Assembly: GCA_019359215.1 (NCBI GenBank)
Contig: JAHHHS010000029.1
Location: forward strand, 1-64,000
Direction: 5' to 3'
Length of the DNA stretch: 64,000 nt
DNA from: Nostoc indistinguendum CM1-VF10
GTDB lineage: Bacteria; Cyanobacteriota; Cyanobacteriia; Cyanobacteriales; Nostocaceae
The stretch's first letter is position 1; the number at the start of each line of letters is the position of its first letter. Under the pieces are notes generated by a model. It had not been told where the DNA came from. It ran no database searches and was given only the letters and a program-made list of their open reading frames with translations. The position numbers were made by a program, and so were the translations under genes. This document shows positions 8,834-19,374 of this stretch, piece after piece.

Positions 8834-10960
8834 ATGACTAATTCCCGCCAATCTTCTTTTCGTCGAATTTTAGTAACGAGAATACTGCTTCTGTTTGTCC
8901 CAGTTCTACTTATAGGCGAGATTGTCGCCTTAAATAAGGCACGTTCTAGCATATTGGGAACTGCACGTCAAAATTTAACAGAAAGCGCCATTAGTAAAGG
9001 AGAGAGAATTAGAGATGCGATCGCTCTTTTAAGAGCTACTTTGCTAAGTGTAAGTAAAACAACGGTGATTCCATCGGAATTGCCTATACAAGAGCAAGAA
9101 ATTCTCACGCAGTTAAAGCAACAACTTCCAGCTAGTATTGAGTGCATCCAATTAACAAATCTATTAAGCCAAAAAATAATTGCTAGTAGCTGTGGGGATC
9201 AAGCAATTGCAGACTTGACATTACCTTTACCTAGCGACGGAATTGATGTCAAAGCAATCTTCCCGCCAAAGATAGGAATGACTGGAAAAAGAAATGCACG
9301 AAATCAACTGCAAGTAGTGTTATCTGCACCAGTCTCTGATAGCCAAAAAAATTTAGTTTACAGTTTAAGTATTCAGTCTGCATTGTATCAACAAATCAGA
9401 AATCCGCCGGGATCGCTTACAGGCGCTATGGTAGTGATTGCTGAAGATGGAACGGTTTTGGCTCACCCATTCACAGACTGGGTAGGAACTAATATTAATC
9501 AGCACCCAAATGCTTCGCAACTCAAGAGCATAATAAAAAATGCCATTGCAGGACAAAAGAGTTCGATAAATTTCTCTTTTACACAAGGTAACGAATTAGT
9601 AGCTGGCTATACGGCTATTGCAAATCCACTTACCCAACAGCAGCAAAAATGGATAGTCTTAGCTGTTACTAGTGTCGATAATGCACTTTTTGGTTTAGAG
9701 GAAATCAAACTAATCCTTATCGTTTTAACAGTTGGTTTGATTGGGGCAAGTTTGTTAGCATCTCTATACCTAGCTCCTTACTTGGCACGCCCTGTAGAAG
9801 AATTGCGAGACTATGCTCTCAATATTCACTCTCACCACGCCGCACAACCAGTTCCGCACAATTTTCAAATCCGGGAATTTAATCAACTGGCCCAAGCATT
9901 AGACCAAATGGTAGAACGGCTCAAAGCTGGGGCAGAAGAACTAGAAATAGCTTGGAAAGAAGCAAAAAGCGCTAACCAGATTAAAAGCCAGTTTTTGGCT
10001 ACGACTTCTCATGAATTGAGAAACCCATTACATACTATTATTAACTGTATTCGCCTGGTTGAAGATGGCTTATGTGATAGCCGGGAAGAAGAAATGGAGT
10101 TTCTCAAACGTGCCGATGAAACAACAATTCACTTGCTAAGTATTATTAATGATTTACTCGACATTTCTAAAATCGAAGCAGGTAAGCTTTCAGTAGTCAT
10201 GGCACCTCTTGACCTCCGACAAATATTGTTAGAGGTGATTAATTTACAATCAGTTAATGTTCAACAAAAGGGCTTGCAATTGAAATGCGAGTTAGATCCC
10301 CAAGTGATACCAATTAAGGCGGATGCACCAAAATTGAGGCAGGTGCTGATTAATGTTATCGGCAATGCTACTAAGTTCACTGATACAGGAAGCATTACCA
10401 TTGCTACAGAAATTCAATCTAGTAATGGTAAATCTCAGGTGGTGGTCGCTGTCAAGGATACAGGTATAGGCATTGATCCCACTCAACAACACAAACTATT
10501 TCGCCCCTTTGTAATGGTGAATGGCACAACCACGCGCCAGTTTGAAGGTACTGGACTGGGACTAGCAATTTCACGAAACTTAATCGAACTCATGGGAGGC
10601 AGTATTACTCTTGAGAGTGCGGGGCTTCATCAAGGTACGACACTGAAGATTACCTTACCCTTGATTAATATCTCGCTGTTACCTGTTCCCAAGAAAGAAG
10701 GAAATGTAGGGGATCTAGGATTTTCCTCTGGGAATGACGGGGCAAAAGCAAGCCATTACCCTAGCCTACAGGAGTCTGGGAAAAATCCCTCTTTGGGGAT
10801 CAACAAATCTGTAAAAGCAGGTGTAGACAAAGAGAAATCCTCGAAGTTCCAATTGCTGCTTGGGAACGAGACTTACGAGATTAGTCTTTCGCCGCAGCAA
10901 ACTCTCTTGGTAAGTCTTCCAAAAGTAGAAGTTTATGCAAATGGGACTTCTCAAAGATAA
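8834..10960 (+). CDS. Membrane sensor histidine kinase (Cache-HAMP-HisKA-HATPase)
   Basis: From the ATG at 8834 the protein has 708 residues. A first transmembrane helix (about 13-35) and a second (about 290-315) flank an extracytoplasmic Cache-like sensor domain. HAMP (about 315-370), HisKA with the phospho-acceptor in TSHELRNP (about 392), and HATPase_c (about 490-620; GNATKFTDTG, DTGIGI, GTGLGLAISR) follow. After the kinase core there is an unusual tail of about 90 residues with no recognised domain. The ORF could begin 10 codons earlier, but the later Met directly precedes the basic segment before the first helix. No response regulator is adjacent, so it is an orphan kinase. Confidence 0.85.
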   Translation: MTNSRQSSFRRILVTRILLLFVPVLLIGEIVALNKARSSILGTARQNLTESAISKGERIRDAIALLRATLLSVSKTTVIPSELPIQEQEILTQLKQQLPASIECIQLTNLLSQKIIASSCGDQAIADLTLPLPSDGIDVKAIFPPKIGMTGKRNARNQLQVVLSAPVSDSQKNLVYSLSIQSALYQQIRNPPGSLTGAMVVIAEDGTVLAHPFTDWVGTNINQHPNASQLKSIIKNAIAGQKSSINFSFTQGNELVAGYTAIANPLTQQQQKWIVLAVTSVDNALFGLEEIKLILIVLTVGLIGASLLASLYLAPYLARPVEELRDYALNIHSHHAAQPVPHNFQIREFNQLAQALDQMVERLKAGAEELEIAWKEAKSANQIKSQFLATTSHELRNPLHTIINCIRLVEDGLCDSREEEMEFLKRADETTIHLLSIINDLLDISKIEAGKLSVVMAPLDLRQILLEVINLQSVNVQQKGLQLKCELDPQVIPIKADAPKLRQVLINVIGNATKFTDTGSITIATEIQSSNGKSQVVVAVKDTGIGIDPTQQHKLFRPFVMVNGTTTRQFEGTGLGLAISRNLIELMGGSITLESAGLHQGTTLKITLPLINISLLPVPKKEGNVGDLGFSSGNDGAKASHYPSLQESGKNPSLGINKSVKAGVDKEKSSKFQLLLGNETYEISLSPQQTLLVSLPKVEVYANGTSQR

Positions 10961-11009
10961 TCTTTGCTAGACTCTAATTCAAAAAAAGAAATTTGGATTT
11001 TCCAGAAGA

Positions 11010-12098
11010 TTAAAGTTCAGAGCGCTTGTCAATAAAAACAGGTTGGCCGCCTTGCTGAAGAGATAGTGTTAGAGCAGCAAGAATTTCTACTAACTGTGTG
11101 CCTACCCAACCAGATGAAATCTCTGAGGGAGTATTGTTGAGAACAGAGACAACAAAGCAGGAGCAAACTCGCCCCAATGGTTCCCCTAGCTCTAATTCCA
11201 GCACCTCCTGCCTTTGATTTACCGGAATAAATTGATTGCCCTGCTGTTCAAACTCCCCATGTAGCAGGATTAGAGGTGATGATTGTGACATTTCATCAAA
11301 AATTAAACTACCAAGGCTACCCACAATCCCCAATCGTCGCTGCTTATCAGGATTCAGCCAGCACAAGTGAATATAAGCTTGAAAGCCATCTGGGTATGTC
11401 AGTGTTACCCATACTAGGTCAGCCAAACCTTGAGGCAGAGGAGAATTTATATCTTTCTTGCCCTCTGCTCCTCTGCTCCCCTGCTCCCCTGTTTCCTGTA
11501 GCCACACTGTACCCGTAGCTTGCACTTTCACAGGAAGCTGTCCCAGCCAAGCGTTAAAGATAGCAATATCGTGAATAGCTAAGTCCCACAGCGCATCAAC
11601 ATCTTGCCGGACAGGCCCCAAATGGGTGCGCGTCGCGTAGCCATAGCGTAAATCTCCTAATTTACCCGCTTGTACTACAGTTTTTCCTTGCTCAACTGCT
11701 GGGTGAAATAAATAAGTATGGTCAACCATTAGTATTAAATGATTTTGCTCTGCTAAGTAGCAAAGTTCTCGACATTCTCCTGCGTCGAGAGTTAAGGGTT
11801 TTTCGGCTAAAACATGGTATCCCTGTTGGAGAGCGTCTTTAATTAAAGCATAGTGGGTGGTAGCTGGAGTTGCGATCGCTACCCCTGTCAACCCTGGAAC
11901 TTTCTTTAGATCCTCCCACTGGGTTGTTAAGACTACATTATCATCTAAATTAAACTGCTGTTTTATCGCCGCTAATCGTTCTGGATGGGGGTCTAATACA
12001 GCAACTACATCTACTTGGGGATGTGCTAAGAAATTCCGCAGCAGATGCACTCCCCAACGCCCAACTCCGATGACAGCAATTTTAATTTGGTTTGTCAT
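11010..12098 (-). CDS. Gfo/Idh/MocA-family oxidoreductase
   Basis: A 362-residue NAD(P)-dependent dehydrogenase-like protein. The N-terminus has the Rossmann motif VIGVGRWGVHLLRNF, then GVAIATPATTHY and the family signature HVLAEKPLTLD; the catalytic-region equivalent WDLAIHDIAIF follows. The sugar substrate cannot be inferred. Around residues 198-212 an in-frame stretch (GEQGSRGAEGKKD) is encoded by the heptad repeat at about 11459-11500, an insertion in the coding region that appears tolerated. The next gene on this strand is rnc, beyond a 96-base gap. Confidence 0.85.
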   Translation of the reverse strand: MTNQIKIAVIGVGRWGVHLLRNFLAHPQVDVVAVLDPHPERLAAIKQQFNLDDNVVLTTQWEDLKKVPGLTGVAIATPATTHYALIKDALQQGYHVLAEKPLTLDAGECRELCYLAEQNHLILMVDHTYLFHPAVEQGKTVVQAGKLGDLRYGYATRTHLGPVRQDVDALWDLAIHDIAIFNAWLGQLPVKVQATGTVWLQETGEQGSRGAEGKKDINSPLPQGLADLVWVTLTYPDGFQAYIHLCWLNPDKQRRLGIVGSLGSLIFDEMSQSSPLILLHGEFEQQGNQFIPVNQRQEVLELELGEPLGRVCSCFVVSVLNNTPSEISSGWVGTQLVEILAALTLSLQQGGQPVFIDKRSEL

Positions 12099-12194
12099 TA
12101 GTTATTTGTTATTAGTCATTAGTATGCAAGGGGCTGGGGACAAATGGCCACTGACAATCAATTGAATTATCAGTTTATCAGCCGTGTTTTTTCT

Positions 12195-12914
12195 TTAGGG
12201 GTTTTCCGGGTTAGGAATTGCTAAAAAGGCTACCTTAGCTGCGGCTTGTTCAGCAGTTTTGATCGAACGCCCCTTACCAACTCCAAGCTTGTTTCCGTGC
12301 AGCCACACTTCAGCTATGAAACGTTCTTGATTGCGGTGCGGTTGATTTACTTCCACAACTCTATATTCTGGTAAAACTTTAAATTGTGCCTGAGTCCATT
12401 CTTGGAGAGCAGCTTTGTAATTAAGTCTGGCAGGATCGAGGCGAATTTCTGTCGTTAGTTCTTGGAAGTGGGGATCTAGCCAAGAGCGGATCAGTTCCAG
12501 ATTTTGAGTGCTTAAGTAAAGCGCACCTAAAACTGCTTCAAAAGCATCTGCCAGTCGTGACTCTTGACCAACTTTATCAGCAGTAGCACTGCCAGCAACT
12601 AGTAAGTATAATTCCAAACCATAAACTCTGGCTAATTGGGCGAGGATGCGATCGCTCACCAATACCGAACGAATTGCCGCAAAATCCCCTACTGGACAAT
12701 CGGGATAATTTTCCCATAACACAACAGCCGACACCAGGCGCACCACTGCATCGCCAACAAACTCCAGTTGTTCATAATTTGCCGAATCAGAGACAGTCGG
12801 ATGAGTTAGCGCTAAATCCAGCAGTTCCCACTTTATAGGTGCTTCTAGCGACAAACCTAATTTTTGGACTAAACTTTCGAGTTGCCGTTGACGGCGTGGA
12901 TAGGCAAGGGGCAT
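12195..12914 (-). CDS. rnc: Ribonuclease III
   Basis: Double-strand-specific endoribonuclease for rRNA and mRNA processing. The RNase III domain carries the signature QLEFVGDAVVRLV and the second catalytic acidic motif RLADAFEAVLGALY. A C-terminal dsRNA-binding domain (about 160-235) ends in GKGRSIKTAEQAAAKVAF. Length is normal (239 residues). It lies just downstream of rnpB on the same strand, so two RNA-maturation enzymes are neighbours, separated by about 115 bases that include G-rich heptad repeats. Confidence 0.93.
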   Translation of the reverse strand: MPLAYPRRQRQLESLVQKLGLSLEAPIKWELLDLALTHPTVSDSANYEQLEFVGDAVVRLVSAVVLWENYPDCPVGDFAAIRSVLVSDRILAQLARVYGLELYLLVAGSATADKVGQESRLADAFEAVLGALYLSTQNLELIRSWLDPHFQELTTEIRLDPARLNYKAALQEWTQAQFKVLPEYRVVEVNQPHRNQERFIAEVWLHGNKLGVGKGRSIKTAEQAAAKVAFLAIPNPENP

Positions 12915-12915
12915 T

Positions 12916-12980
12916 GAGGGCAGGGGGCAGGGGGCAGGGGGCAGGAGGCAGGAGGCAGGGGAGGCAGGGGAGGCAGGGGA
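12916..12980. repeat. G-rich STRR immediately upstream of rnc
   Basis: About nine copies of GGCAGGG/GGCAGGA type heptads start two bases before the rnc ATG. They occupy the place where a ribosome-binding site should be. Confidence 0.85.
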
Positions 12981-13030
12981 AAAATACTTACTTCTGACTC
13001 AGCACTCAGTACTCAGCACTAAAAAGGGGG

Positions 13031-13459
13031 GAGAGAGCAGTACATAAGCCGGGTTCTGTTCTCTTGCGAGGGCAGTTATCTATCTGGGACGCTTGTTACC
13101 AAACGCCTCTAGCGGCTCTCATTGAGCGGAACTGGTAAAAGACCAACCGTAGTTCCTATCGCCTTGCTCCCAACCGGGGTTTACCGAGCCAGCACCTCTC
13201 GATACTGCTGGTGCGCTCTTACCGCACCTTTGCACCCTTACCAGGATCAATTAAAAATGTAAAATTAAAAATTAAAAATTACTCATTTTACATTTTTAAT
13301 TTTTAATTTTTAATTGTCCTGGCGGTATCTTTCTGTGGCACTATCCTCACGATCGCTCGCACTGGACGTTATCCAGCAAGTTTGGTCTTTCGGGAGTCCG
13401 GACTTTCCTCAAACCAGTAACTATGACTGATCTGCAACCGCCTGCGCCTACTCTCTCCT
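13031..13459 (-). ncRNA. rnpB: RNase P RNA
   Basis: The minus strand carries the conserved bacterial type A RNase P RNA landmarks: a 5' end AGGAGAGAG, GAGGAAAGTCCGGACTCC, AGTGCGAGCG, GAGGATAGTGCCACAGAAA, and near the 3' end the GATAACTGCCCTCGCAAGAG and ACCCGGCTTATGTACTGC blocks. This is the ribozyme that matures tRNA 5' ends. The ends are estimated from cyanobacterial homologues. An AT-rich repeat hairpin is inserted in the middle, as is known for heterocystous cyanobacteria. Confidence 0.93.
13249..13315. repeat. AT-rich heptad repeat hairpin inside rnpB
   Basis: Copies of AAAAATT are followed by their complement, giving a long near-perfect inverted repeat of about 30 bp per arm around ACTCA. 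STRR sequences inside rnpB are described in heterocystous cyanobacteria; here the arms are TAAAAAT-type rather than G-rich. Confidence 0.85.
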
Positions 13460-13466
13460 TAGATCC

Positions 13467-13472
13467 AGTGTA
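13467..13472 (-). promoter_or_regulatory. Possible -10 element of rnpB
   Basis: Read on the minus strand, TACACT lies 8 bases upstream of the inferred RNase P RNA 5' end, the usual spacing for a -10 hexamer. No convincing -35 hexamer is visible. Confidence 0.35.
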
Positions 13473-13504
13473 ATCTTTGGTTGGCGTAGTATGTTGACAT
13501 GGCA

Positions 13505-14200
13505 TTACTTTTTTTTATTCCAAGGTAGAGCGTAAGTCCAAGGTAGTTTCCTGACTGTGAAAGGACAATTGATAATGCTAATGGGAGGAAAATCACGGCC
13601 TGGAGCTAGACCTAAACGCACCTCAGATATCCGTAGCACCAGTTGCAGGGAAAAGTCCAATTGTTTTCTTCTGTTAATAAAGTCGTTGTACAATTTTTTT
13701 TGCCCTTTTTGCAGCCCGTTGATATCAATTAATGGTTTTTTCGCTGAATAGGTTCCAGCTACTTGATCGCGCTCAAAAACATCTTCTGCTGTCACCGTCT
13801 CAGAAAGTGTTTTCATAGGGGCAATCAGGCTAGGGCTTTGGGGTACTGCTAAGTCGCGGGTTAAATCTGGTGATTTCCGAATTACGCGGCGCGATTGCTT
13901 GCTATGTTCAACTACTAAAGAACTGTTGTCCCAGTCAACGTATACAGCAACATTATCAGATTTATTTTCAATGCTAATTCCTAAATCTTTCAAGTCATCA
14001 ATTGGGTATGAGGATTTGAGTTTAAAAGAAATTCCAATTTTATCGTCGAGATTTTGTTCTTTCAATTGTTCGTCAACGATTCCCTTTTTAAACTCAAATT
14101 TAACTTGGTCATCGATGGATTCAACCATGCGGTTAAAAACGTATGAGACACCGATAATATAAATTGTTAAAACTACTAAATTTTGGTCGCTACTCCTCAT
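13505..14200 (-). CDS. Conserved hypothetical protein with N-terminal membrane anchor
   Basis: A 231-residue protein with one hydrophobic segment at residues 8-24 (VVLTIYIIGVSYVF) followed by a soluble, charged region. The C-terminal part has a basic PFTVRKLPWTYALPW. I recognise no domain. It lies 64 bases upstream of the corA gene end on the same strand and could be expressed with corA, but function cannot be inferred. Confidence 0.6.
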   Translation of the reverse strand: MRSSDQNLVVLTIYIIGVSYVFNRMVESIDDQVKFEFKKGIVDEQLKEQNLDDKIGISFKLKSSYPIDDLKDLGISIENKSDNVAVYVDWDNSSLVVEHSKQSRRVIRKSPDLTRDLAVPQSPSLIAPMKTLSETVTAEDVFERDQVAGTYSAKKPLIDINGLQKGQKKLYNDFINRRKQLDFSLQLVLRISEVRLGLAPGRDFPPISIINCPFTVRKLPWTYALPWNKKK

Positions 14201-14264
14201 AACTTAAAATATTAACTCCCGATGTTAATGAATGTATATTTGACTTATGATCCATCTAAGATTT

Positions 14265-15407
14265 TTAATTACGCTTGATTGTTACAGAATTTTGCAGCCA
14301 GCCTCGTCGCCAAAAAAACAATAGCAATCCAAGTGCGATCGCTCCCATCACTGCCAAGCAAAGTGGGTAGCCCCAATACCAATTCAACTCAGGCATATTA
14401 TATGGCGATTTTTCAGTATTGAAATTCATACCATAGATTCCGGCCACAAAAGTCAATGGAATAAATATTGATGAAATTACCGTTAGCACCTTCATAATTT
14501 CATTCATTTTGTTGCTCACTGCCGAAAGATACACATCCATTAATCCAGATGCTAGTTCTCGATAAGTTTCCACCATATCCATTACTTGCACTGTATGGTC
14601 ATAACAATCTCGCAAGTAAATTATTACCTCTTCACCAATCAGTTCGCTGCCATCTCGAATTAAAGAATTAATTGCATCTCGCTGGGGCCAGATAGCACGA
14701 CGTAATTGCAGTAATTCTCGCCGAATTTGATAAATATTTTGTAGTGTTTGCGGAGTAGGTTTAACTATTACTTCCTGCTCTAACTCTTCGATTCGCTCTC
14801 CATAAAGCTCTAGTACTGGGAAAAAGCCATCAATAATCGCATCTAACACGGCGTATGCCAAATAATCGGCTCCCTGTTTGCGAATGATCCCTTTGTTTTT
14901 TTCAATTCGCGATCGCACTCCTTCAAAACAATCATGTTCTGGTTCCTCTTGGACTGTCAGCAAATAATTTTTACCTAATATCAAACTCACTTGCTCATTG
15001 TAAAAACCACATGTTCTTTCCTTTGGTACTACCATGCGGGAAATAAATAGCAATTGGTCTTCATAATCCTCTGTTTTGGGACGCTCCGGTACATTGACTA
15101 CATCTTCTAAAACTAAAGGATGTAACTTAAAAACGTTACCCAATCGTTGTAATATGTCTTGACTGCCTAAACCTTGCACGTCTACCCAAGAAATGGATTC
15201 CCTATCAAGATATGGAACACACTCCTCTGGGGTTGCTATTTGTTCGCGGATGAAATCGGTTTGGTTATAGTCGATCAAGAAAATTATTGGTGGTGGAGCA
15301 TCTGCATCAATAAAAATGGTTCCAGGTACAGTCCCTGGTTGGTGATAAAACTCATCTTCGTATGGCCTAGTTGCTATTTTGGGAAAGGGACGCAGTTTTC
15401 GGGGCAT
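14265..15407 (-). CDS. corA: CorA-family magnesium/cobalt transporter
   Basis: Inner-membrane Mg2+ channel/transporter of 380 residues. The cytoplasmic domain includes WVDVQGLGS and LHPLVLEDVVN; a long helix leads to the first membrane segment, which ends with the family's YGMNF (GMN) motif, followed by a short loop (TEKSPYNMPE) and a second membrane helix. Length and topology are normal for CorA. Start ATG at 15407. Confidence 0.93.
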   Translation of the reverse strand: MPRKLRPFPKIATRPYEDEFYHQPGTVPGTIFIDADAPPPIIFLIDYNQTDFIREQIATPEECVPYLDRESISWVDVQGLGSQDILQRLGNVFKLHPLVLEDVVNVPERPKTEDYEDQLLFISRMVVPKERTCGFYNEQVSLILGKNYLLTVQEEPEHDCFEGVRSRIEKNKGIIRKQGADYLAYAVLDAIIDGFFPVLELYGERIEELEQEVIVKPTPQTLQNIYQIRRELLQLRRAIWPQRDAINSLIRDGSELIGEEVIIYLRDCYDHTVQVMDMVETYRELASGLMDVYLSAVSNKMNEIMKVLTVISSIFIPLTFVAGIYGMNFNTEKSPYNMPELNWYWGYPLCLAVMGAIALGLLLFFWRRGWLQNSVTIKRN

Positions 15408-15625
15408 GAAATATTACCTAATAGTTATTAGTCATTAATTATTAGTCATTGCTCATTGGTAAAAATAATTGACCAATGAAAACTAACTATTTACACGCAA
15501 TTTTACAAAATTTAATGTAAAGAAGGTAATTTCTTTAGTCATCCGATTTAATCTGTCTTAAAAAGACTAAAATTTGAGCAATTTCACCAATTTTCAATCC
15601 TCCCTCTTTTCCTCTCATAACCACA

Positions 15626-16129
15626 GTGGCTCTACAAGAACCAACTAAAGGCGAGTTTATAAAAAACTTGGATGCGTTAGAAATTTGTAGAGTGAACCCG
15701 CTCCTACTTTTTTTTCACTCAGGACTTAGTAAGGTTAAGGCAAAAATTGCTACAGGGCAAGCAGAAGTTCTTACAGGAAAAGTGGAAGCTGCTACAGACT
15801 GCGCGATACACGGAAATGTCAAAGTGGAAGCTGCTATAGATTACGCGATACACGGAAACGTTAAAGCGGAAGCTCTTACAGGGAAAGCAGAAGCTGCTAT
15901 AGATTACGCGATACACGGAAACGTTAAAGCGGAAGCTGCTACAGGGAAAGCAGAAGCTGCTACAGACTCCGCGATACACGGAAATGTTAAAGCGGAAGCT
16001 GCTACAGGGAAAACGGAAGCTCTTACAGGGAAAGCAGAAGCTGCTACGGACTGCGCGATACACTTCATATTGCCTCTGAATCAGCAATGCTACAAAAAAA
16101 CAGTTTGCCTTGGCAAGACAAACTGCTAA
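15626..16129 (+). CDS. Possible tandem-repeat protein (AEAATGKAEAATDSAIHGN type)
   Basis: A GTG-started frame of 167 residues. Residues 1-36 are unique sequence, about 38-145 are alanine/glutamate/lysine-rich repeats (VKAEAATGKAEAATDSAIHG), and the tail is short and unique. The opposite strand is also open (122 codons, 15719-16087), so neither frame is proven to be expressed. It is convergent with groL, 28 bases away. No known family recognised; it could equally be a non-coding repeat array. Confidence 0.3.
   Translation: MALQEPTKGEFIKNLDALEICRVNPLLLFFHSGLSKVKAKIATGQAEVLTGKVEAATDCAIHGNVKVEAAIDYAIHGNVKAEALTGKAEAAIDYAIHGNVKAEAATGKAEAATDSAIHGNVKAEAATGKTEALTGKAEAATDCAIHFILPLNQQCYKKTVCLGKTNC
15741..16062. 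repeat. Tandem repeat array, units near 63 bp with 18-bp subunits
   Basis: Interspersed modules of GCTACAGGGAAAGCAGAA and GCGATACACGGAAATGTTAA recur about five times with small substitutions that never introduce a stop in the plus-strand frame. Confidence 0.85.
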
Positions 16130-16156
16130 AAAAATATTTATTTGGGTGAGGAGAAG

Positions 16157-17830
<1,674 letters not shown>

Positions 17831-17862
17831 GTTTTATTTCTCTAGCGCTTCCATTAGACAAT

Positions 17863-17889
17863 TTAGCACTCACAGCGCCAGAGTGCTAA
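17863..17889 (-). promoter_or_regulatory. CIRCE operator (HrcA site)
   Basis: A perfect TTAGCACTC-N9-GAGTGCTAA inverted repeat between groL and the divergent transferase gene. This is the exact consensus bound by the heat-shock repressor HrcA. No hrcA gene is in the window. Confidence 0.95.
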
Positions 17890-17987
17890 TCTCCCAAGCG
17901 GCTCAAGTTACAAATGGAAATAAAAAAATTGATTAATATACAGGTGATGCTCATATTAGATACAGGCAGTAATGCTTGAATTGGGAG

Positions 17988-19070
17988 ATGAATCTAGACA
18001 ACTCCCTTAAGTCCCTCGGTATTGCCGACCCTAGCGGCACCGGCTGGTTGGCGGTAGTATTTACGTTTCTCTTGGCTTGGCTTGTAACGTGGCGTTTAAT
18101 TCCGACAGTACGCAAATTCGCCTTGCGGGTAGGTTGGGCTGACCAACCCAATGCACGGCGACTCAACCGAGAACCTTTGCCTAATGCAGGGGGGCTAGCT
18201 ATCTACGCAGGTGTAATTGCCGCACTGGTATTAGCTAGCCTTTTACGACCTATCGAACTCCAAAACGTACTGGCTCAGGTACTGACTATTCTGTTGGGGG
18301 GTTCGATATTAGTTCTTGTGGGCTTTATCGATGATCAGTTCGGCTTACCGCCCTCTGTTCGATTGTGGGCGCAAATTATCACGGCACTGTTGCTGGTAGC
18401 TAATGGTATCAGTGTCAGAGTTATGTTTGGCACCCCCATCGACTCGCTCCTGTCCATGTCGCTAACAGTACTATGGGTAGTAGGGATTACCAACGCCATC
18501 AACTTGATGGATGGTATGGATGGTTTGGCGGGAGGAATCAGCTTTATTACCGCCATGAGTTTGTTGGGGGTTGCAGCCCAATTTAACAATCGTGCAGCGG
18601 CAATTTTGGTATTAGCAGCCTTAGCAGGTGCTGCACTAGGATTTTTACGTCACAACTTTCACCCCTCGCGGATTATTATGGGTGATGCCGGAGCATACTT
18701 TTTCGGCTATGTACTGGCAGCAACTAGTATTTTAGGCAAACTGCAACAAAACACAGTTTATGCGTTAATTCCCACAATTTTATTTCTGTTGTTGCCAGTA
18801 CTAGATACCACTCAAGTATTTGTGCGGCGGCTACTAGCAGGAAATAACCCTCTGAGTACTCCTGGTAAAGACCACCTGCACCACCGCTTACTTGCTTGGG
18901 GACTCTCCCAGCGCCATGCTGCGTTCACACTTTGGTCAATTACCTTAGTTTTCAACTTGCTGGCGATGAGAATACAAGGTATGAGTGTGGCTGTAATACT
19001 GACTACCGCCAGTAGCATTATCATTCTTTTGGGTTTTACTATCTGGCAAAGGATACATCAACAACCTTAA
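17988..19070 (+). CDS. WecA/MraY-family polyprenyl-phosphate GlcNAc-1-phosphate transferase
   Basis: An integral membrane enzyme of about 360 residues that transfers a sugar-1-phosphate to undecaprenyl phosphate at the start of cell-surface polysaccharide assembly. It has about ten hydrophobic helices and the family motifs: an N-terminal NARRLNREPLPNAGGLAIY, the Mg-binding VGFIDDQFGLPP, NAINLMDGMDGLAGG, GDAGAYFFGY and the late KDHLHHRLL. It resembles WecA more than MraY because of the HHR loop. The start could be TTG 17976, four codons earlier. It is divergent from groL. Confidence 0.85.
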   Translation: MNLDNSLKSLGIADPSGTGWLAVVFTFLLAWLVTWRLIPTVRKFALRVGWADQPNARRLNREPLPNAGGLAIYAGVIAALVLASLLRPIELQNVLAQVLTILLGGSILVLVGFIDDQFGLPPSVRLWAQIITALLLVANGISVRVMFGTPIDSLLSMSLTVLWVVGITNAINLMDGMDGLAGGISFITAMSLLGVAAQFNNRAAAILVLAALAGAALGFLRHNFHPSRIIMGDAGAYFFGYVLAATSILGKLQQNTVYALIPTILFLLLPVLDTTQVFVRRLLAGNNPLSTPGKDHLHHRLLAWGLSQRHAAFTLWSITLVFNLLAMRIQGMSVAVILTTASSIIILLGFTIWQRIHQQP

Positions 19071-19374
19071 TCGCTTGTAGGGTGGGCATTGCAGTGCTAG
19101 CCCTACTATGGTTTTCTCTATGAGATATATAATTTACCTTGACTAAATTTTAGATTTGAGATTTTGGATTTTTGATTGAAAGATTCAAAATTCAAAAACG
19201 TCTGTTCGCGCAGCGTCCGTACCGGGAACAAGCAAATTTAAACGCAAGAACAATTGTATGATCCAAAATTTCAAATTATTTATTCTGAGCAACTGCTTAA
19301 AGAATGGTAATACTGCGCTAACAGACATGGAGTCAATCTAAAATCCAAAATTGTTTGGTCAGCCCAGCAAAAAT
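19071..19374. other. Intergenic region with no gene
   Basis: The stretch contains direct repeats of ATTCAAAATTC type and a short CGCGCAGCGTCCG element of the dispersed Nostoc type. I see no coding signal or RNA gene. Confidence 0.5.
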
